A stretch of DNA of 64,000 bases from Stappia stellulata DSM 5886 (GTDB lineage Bacteria > Pseudomonadota > Alphaproteobacteria > Rhizobiales > Stappiaceae), in the NCBI RefSeq assembly GCF_000423705.1, contig NZ_KE384082.1, forward strand, positions 866,843 to 930,842, written 5' to 3'. This document shows positions 60,888 through 64,000 of this stretch, in pieces. The notes beneath the pieces are model-generated. The model worked only from the letters and a program-made list of their open reading frames with translations. It did no database searches and had not been told where the DNA came from. The translations under genes and the position numbers were made by a program. Position 1 is the stretch's first letter. Each line of letters begins with the position of its first letter.

Positions 60888-60899
60888 GAGGGGGTCCAG

Positions 60900-61376
60900 A
60901 TGACGGAACAAAACGCCACTGAAGCGCTCGAACGCGCCAGGGCTGCAGCCGAGACGGCCCGCGAGGCGGCTGAAACCGCGCAAGCTGCGGCCAACGCCGC
61001 GCAAGGCTATGCCGATCAGCTCGCAGGCGGAATGGGAGACTCGCTCGCACAGGCCGCCTCTGCGGCCACCGGCGGAGCGATCGATCCCTTCGTCTTCCAG
61101 TTCACGATCTTCGTGCTGGCGATCTTCGTCGGCTACTATGTCGTGTGGTCGGTGACGCCAGCGCTTCACACGCCGCTCATGTCGGTCACCAACGCCATCT
61201 CGAGCGTCATCGTCGTCGGTGCCTTGCTCGCCGTCGGCGTCGATCTGGCGGCCGAGGGCGCAGGCTACGCACGCGGCTTCGGTTTCATTGCCCTGATCAT
61301 GGCCAGCGTGAACATCTTCGGCGGCTTCCTGGTCACCCAGCGCATGCTCGCCATGTACAAGAAAAAGCAGAAATAG
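60900..61376 (+). CDS. pntAB: NAD(P) transhydrogenase subunit alpha, part 2 (membrane)
   Basis: The smaller membrane part (domain II) of 158 aa. It begins with about 60 Ala/Glu-rich residues, an extended helix not found in shorter homologs, followed by three or four membrane helices (about 64-84, 94-116, 126-152). It follows pntAA by 12 bp. Confidence 0.93.
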   Translation: MTEQNATEALERARAAAETAREAAETAQAAANAAQGYADQLAGGMGDSLAQAASAATGGAIDPFVFQFTIFVLAIFVGYYVVWSVTPALHTPLMSVTNAISSVIVVGALLAVGVDLAAEGAGYARGFGFIALIMASVNIFGGFLVTQRMLAMYKKKQK

Positions 61377-61388
61377 GAGGCCGGACAC

Positions 61389-62786
61389 ATGCTTTCCGCC
61401 AATGTCACGGCCGTCCTCTATGTGATTTCGGCTGTTCTCTTCATCCTTGCGCTGCGCGGGCTGTCCAGCCCCGAGACGTCGCGCCAGGGCAATTTCCTCG
61501 GCATGACCGGCATGGCCATCGCCATCGTCACGACGCTGCTTACCGCAGCACCGGGCGCCGGCGGCCTGCTGATGATCCTTGCCGGTCTCGGCATCGGCGG
61601 CGCCATCGGCGCCGTCACCGCCAAGCGGGTGCCGATGACGGCCATGCCGCAGCTCGTCGCCGCCTTCCACTCGCTTGTCGGCATGGCGGCCGTGTTCGTG
61701 GCCGCCGGCGCGCTCTATGCGCCGCAGGCCTTCGGCATCGGCGTGACCGGTGCGATCCCCGGCGCGAGCCTGGTGGAAATGTCGATCGGCGTCGCCATCG
61801 GCGCGATCACCTTCACCGGCTCGGTCATCGCCTTCGCCAAGCTCGACGGACGCATGTCGGGCGCGCCGATCATGCTGCCGATGCGCCATGCCATCAACGC
61901 CGGCCTTGCGCTGCTGATTCTCGTGCTGATCGTCGTCTTCGTACAGGGCGAAAGCCACACGGTGTTCTGGATGATCGTGATCCTGTCGCTGATCTTCGGC
62001 GGCCTGATCATCATCCCGATCGGCGGCGCCGACATGCCGGTGGTCGTTTCCATGCTCAACTCCTATTCGGGTTGGGCTGCGGCCGGCATCGGCTTCACGC
62101 TCGGCAACATGGCGCTGATCGTCGTCGGCGCGCTGGTCGGCTCCTCGGGTGCGATCCTGTCCTACATCATGTGCAAGGGCATGAACCGCTCCTTCATCTC
62201 CGTCATTCTCGGCGGCTTCGGCGGCGACAGTGTCGCGGCGGCGGCCGGCGGTGCAGAAGAGCGCCCGGTGAAGCAGGGCTCGGCCGAAGACGCGGCCTTC
62301 ATCATGAAGAACGCCGGCAAGGTGATCATCGTGCCGGGCTACGGCATGGCGGTTGCCCAGGCACAGCATGCGCTGCGCGAGCTGGCCGACACGCTGAAGG
62401 AAGAAGGCGTCGAGGTGAAATACGCCATTCACCCGGTCGCAGGGCGCATGCCCGGCCACATGAACGTGCTTCTGGCCGAGGCGCAGGTGCCCTATGACGA
62501 GGTCTTCGAGCTGGAGGACATCAACTCCGAGTTCTCCCAGGCCGATGTCGTCTATGTGATCGGCGCCAACGACGTGACCAACCCGGCCGCGCGCGACGAT
62601 CCGCAATCGCCGATCTACGGCATGCCGATCCTCGATGTCGACAAGGCCGGCACGGTGCTCTTCGTCAAGCGCGGCATGGGCTCCGGCTATGCCGGCATCC
62701 AGAACGAGCTGTTCTTCCTGGACAAGACGATGATGCTCTTCGGCGACGCCAAGAAGATGACCGAGGGCATCATCAAGTCGATGTAG
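61389..62786 (+). CDS. pntB: NAD(P) transhydrogenase subunit beta
   Basis: A 465-aa subunit with an N-terminal membrane domain (about 8-9 helices, residues 1-275) and a C-terminal NADP(H)-binding domain III. The latter has VIIVPGYGMAVAQAQH and the conserved VIGANDVTNPAARDDP. It completes the proton-pumping enzyme and follows pntAB by 12 bp. A terminator closes the operon. Confidence 0.97.
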   Translation: MLSANVTAVLYVISAVLFILALRGLSSPETSRQGNFLGMTGMAIAIVTTLLTAAPGAGGLLMILAGLGIGGAIGAVTAKRVPMTAMPQLVAAFHSLVGMAAVFVAAGALYAPQAFGIGVTGAIPGASLVEMSIGVAIGAITFTGSVIAFAKLDGRMSGAPIMLPMRHAINAGLALLILVLIVVFVQGESHTVFWMIVILSLIFGGLIIIPIGGADMPVVVSMLNSYSGWAAAGIGFTLGNMALIVVGALVGSSGAILSYIMCKGMNRSFISVILGGFGGDSVAAAAGGAEERPVKQGSAEDAAFIMKNAGKVIIVPGYGMAVAQAQHALRELADTLKEEGVEVKYAIHPVAGRMPGHMNVLLAEAQVPYDEVFELEDINSEFSQADVVYVIGANDVTNPAARDDPQSPIYGMPILDVDKAGTVLFVKRGMGSGYAGIQNELFFLDKTMMLFGDAKKMTEGIIKSM

Positions 62787-62825
62787 ACCCTTCCGACCGG
62801 ATCCGAAGGGAACCGGACGACACAC

Positions 62826-62862
62826 AAAAAACGCGGCGTCCGGGCATCGGGCGCCGCGTTTT
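62826..62862. terminator. Bidirectional terminator, pntB / gapR
   Basis: AAAACGCGGCG (62828-62838) pairs with CGCCGCGTTTT (62852-62862), 11 bp, with the loop region able to add further CCG/CGG pairs. A's precede and T's end the stem, so it serves both convergent genes. Confidence 0.88.
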
Positions 62863-62915
62863 GGTTTGTGCTGCCACTCTTGCCGCGCCGTTTTCCCGGC
62901 ACGACGACACCCGTG

Positions 62916-63179
62916 TCAGGCGTCGTTGGCGGGTCCGGCCATGCCGAGCGCATGCATGTAGAGATCGAGGATCGCTTCCTCTTCCTCGCGCTCATGCGGC
63001 TGCTTCTTGCGCAGGCTGATGATCTTGCGCAGGATCTTGATGTCGAACCCCGTGCCCTTGGCTTCCGCGTAGACATCCTTGATGTCGTCGGCAATGACCT
63101 TCTTTTCTTCCTCGAGACGCTCAATGCGCTCGACAAAGGCACGCAACTGGTCGCCGGCAACACCGCCTGGATCGGACAT
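62916..63179 (-). CDS. gapR: Nucleoid-associated protein GapR (DUF2312)
   Basis: An 87-aa DUF2312 protein. Caulobacter GapR of this family binds AT-rich or overtwisted DNA ahead of replication forks and is important for chromosome replication and cell cycle. The helix pair [22 protein letters not shown] and the motif [19 protein letters not shown] are conserved, as is the C-terminal [19 protein letters not shown] is 9 nt before ATG 63179. Confidence 0.92.
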   Translation of the reverse strand: MSDPGGVAGDQLRAFVERIERLEEEKKVIADDIKDVYAEAKGTGFDIKILRKIISLRKKQPHEREEEEAILDLYMHALGMAGPANDA

Positions 63180-63322
63180 GGATGAACACTCCTTGATCGT
63201 TTGACACTGGTTCGAATGTGGAGAGCCGGAAACGGCGCGGACTTCTCCTTGCGCGCATTTTGCGGCGAATTCAAGCTCCGCGAACGAACACGGAACACTT
63301 ATGCACACGGCCTCCCCAGGGA

Positions 63323-63628
63323 TCAGTCGTGCGGCCTGGCTTTCTCGAAGGCCGCGGTCTGGTCGGGCGTCGCCTCGGTCTGATAAGCGGCCTTCCACTC
63401 GGCATAAGGCATGCCGTAGACGATTTCGCGCGCCGCGTCCTTGTCCAGATCGAGCCCGCCTTCGCGCGCCGCGTCGACATACCAGTTCGACAGGCAGTTG
63501 CGGCAAAAGCCGGCGAGATTCATCATGTCGATGTTCTGCACATCCGTGCGGTTGCGCAGATGCGAAACCAGACGGCGAAACACCGCCGCCTCAAGTTCGA
63601 TACGTTTCGTGTCGTCGATCCCGGCCAT
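63323..63628 (-). CDS. DUF1244 protein
   Basis: A 101-aa protein of the DUF1244 family, widespread in proteobacteria and of unknown function. It contains the conserved-looking block [20 protein letters not shown], with two cysteines three residues apart, which may be redox-active or bind metal. AGGAGG is 5 nt before ATG 63628. It lies 46 bp downstream of an N-formylglutamate amidohydrolase gene. Confidence 0.88.
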   Translation of the reverse strand: MAGIDDTKRIELEAAVFRRLVSHLRNRTDVQNIDMMNLAGFCRNCLSNWYVDAAREGGLDLDKDAAREIVYGMPYAEWKAAYQTEATPDQTAAFEKARPHD

Positions 63629-63674
63629 TGTGTCCTCCTGAGGTGGATTGGAAAAACTCTCGTTTGCGCGTCGC

Positions 63675-64000
63675 TCACGCACTTCGCGAACCGTGGTGCC
63701 TGATTTCCCCGAGCCCGGGGAACGTTTCCAGCAGTTGCCGCAGCAGCGGCACGAGCCGGTCCGCCCATTCGGCCACGCCGGCCGCGTCGCCGATCAGGTC
63801 CTGCCGCACCTCCAGCAGCGCATGGGCGAGACCGCGCACGGTCCCGTGCCGGTACATGCAATCGTTCTTCAGCGCCCCGTCATAAGGCTCGTTGTCGCCG
63901 ACGACCAGATCGGGACATTCCCGCAGGCGCTCGAGCAGCGGACGGGCGAAGCGGGGGTCGTTGTCCCACAACACGCCGGCATGCCAGGGGCGCGGAACGC
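63675..64000 (-). CDS. N-formylglutamate amidohydrolase family protein, C-terminal part (cut by window edge)
   Basis: Only the last 108 residues are in the window. The segment RPWHAGVLWDND near the edge and GDNEPYDG further on are family features of N-formylglutamate amidohydrolase (HutG-type), which hydrolyses N-formyl-L-glutamate at the end of histidine degradation. The reading frame continues past 64000, so the true start is outside. Whether it acts in histidine catabolism or a different amide cleavage is unknown. Confidence 0.85.
   Translation of the reverse strand, partial: VPRPWHAGVLWDNDPRFARPLLERLRECPDLVVGDNEPYDGALKNDCMYRHGTVRGLAHALLEVRQDLIGDAAGVAEWADRLVPLLRQLLETFPGLGEIRHHGSRSA

Noticed and set aside
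59715-62825. A 1036-codon open frame antisense to the pnt operon
   Set aside because: Composition rich in His, Asp and Arg typical of reverse-complement frames; it covers three well-defined genes and has no ribosome site.

Overview
The window is 64 kb of GC-rich chromosomal housekeeping sequence from an alphaproteobacterium. It most likely belongs to the Rhizobiales/Hyphomicrobiales, and a Stappia/Roseibium-type marine lineage is a reasonable but unproven guess. The assignment rests on gene order (ruvCAB-ybgC-tolQRAB-pal-cpoB-tilS-ftsH-glmM; fau-ssrS-zapA; COX IV-pntAA-pntAB-pntB) and on families largely confined to alphaproteobacteria: DUF1013/TrcR, DUF1465/RcdA, DUF2312/GapR, DUF4164, DUF1192, DUF1244 and two DUF465 proteins. 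I see no insertion sequence, prophage, CRISPR array, tRNA or rRNA. The only strong compositional break is an AT-rich intergenic block near 15.3-15.5 kb.

Layout. 1-12.9 kb (minus strand): a long run from Holliday-junction resolution (ruvC, ruvA, ruvB) through ybgC, the Tol-Pal envelope machine and cpoB to tilS, ftsH and a glmM cut by the left edge. 13-19.1 kb: a TauE/SafE permease, a soluble globin-coupled chemoreceptor, yebC, a YmdB-like phosphodiesterase, 5-formyl-THF cyclo-ligase, a 6S RNA, zapA and a DUF4164 coiled-coil protein. 19.5-28.9 kb (plus strand): a central carbon block (tkt, gap, pgk, class I fba), a divergent ThiE-like protein, a Sel1-repeat protein, efp and suhB. 29-31.1 kb: a two-gene MotA/MotB-like pair that is separate from flagellar and Tol genes. 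31.2-35 kb: TrcR, a quinone reductase, DUF1192, a candidate small RNA, RcdA and rpmE.

35.3-42.9 kb: an ABC exporter, an SDR oxidoreductase, propionyl-CoA synthetase, a second TauE/SafE permease and an acyl-CoA ligase. 43-48.8 kb: two divergent DUF465 genes (one only 59 codons), purE-purK, a MATE exporter, rpsU and a TPR lipoprotein. 49-54.8 kb (minus strand): an M15/DUF882 peptidoglycan peptidase, an LdtD-type L,D-transpeptidase and an orphan NtrC-type regulator. 55-59.7 kb (plus strand): an M3 oligopeptidase, a haem N-demethylase-like protein (DUF3445), a UbiB-type kinase and COX subunit IV. 59.7-62.8 kb: the proton-translocating transhydrogenase. 62.9-64 kb (minus strand): gapR, DUF1244 and an N-formylglutamate amidohydrolase that runs off the right edge.

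Themes. Envelope biogenesis and cell-cycle control recur: Tol-Pal, ZapA, TrcR, RcdA, GapR, peptidoglycan enzymes and possible CtrA sites. The best candidates for undescribed biology are the MotA/MotB-like pair (29034-31095), the small RNA with a CtrA-like promoter (33625-33757), and a perfect TTAA-N7-TTAA box upstream of tolQ (10174-10188). All calls come from reading sequence and recalling families; no database search was run.
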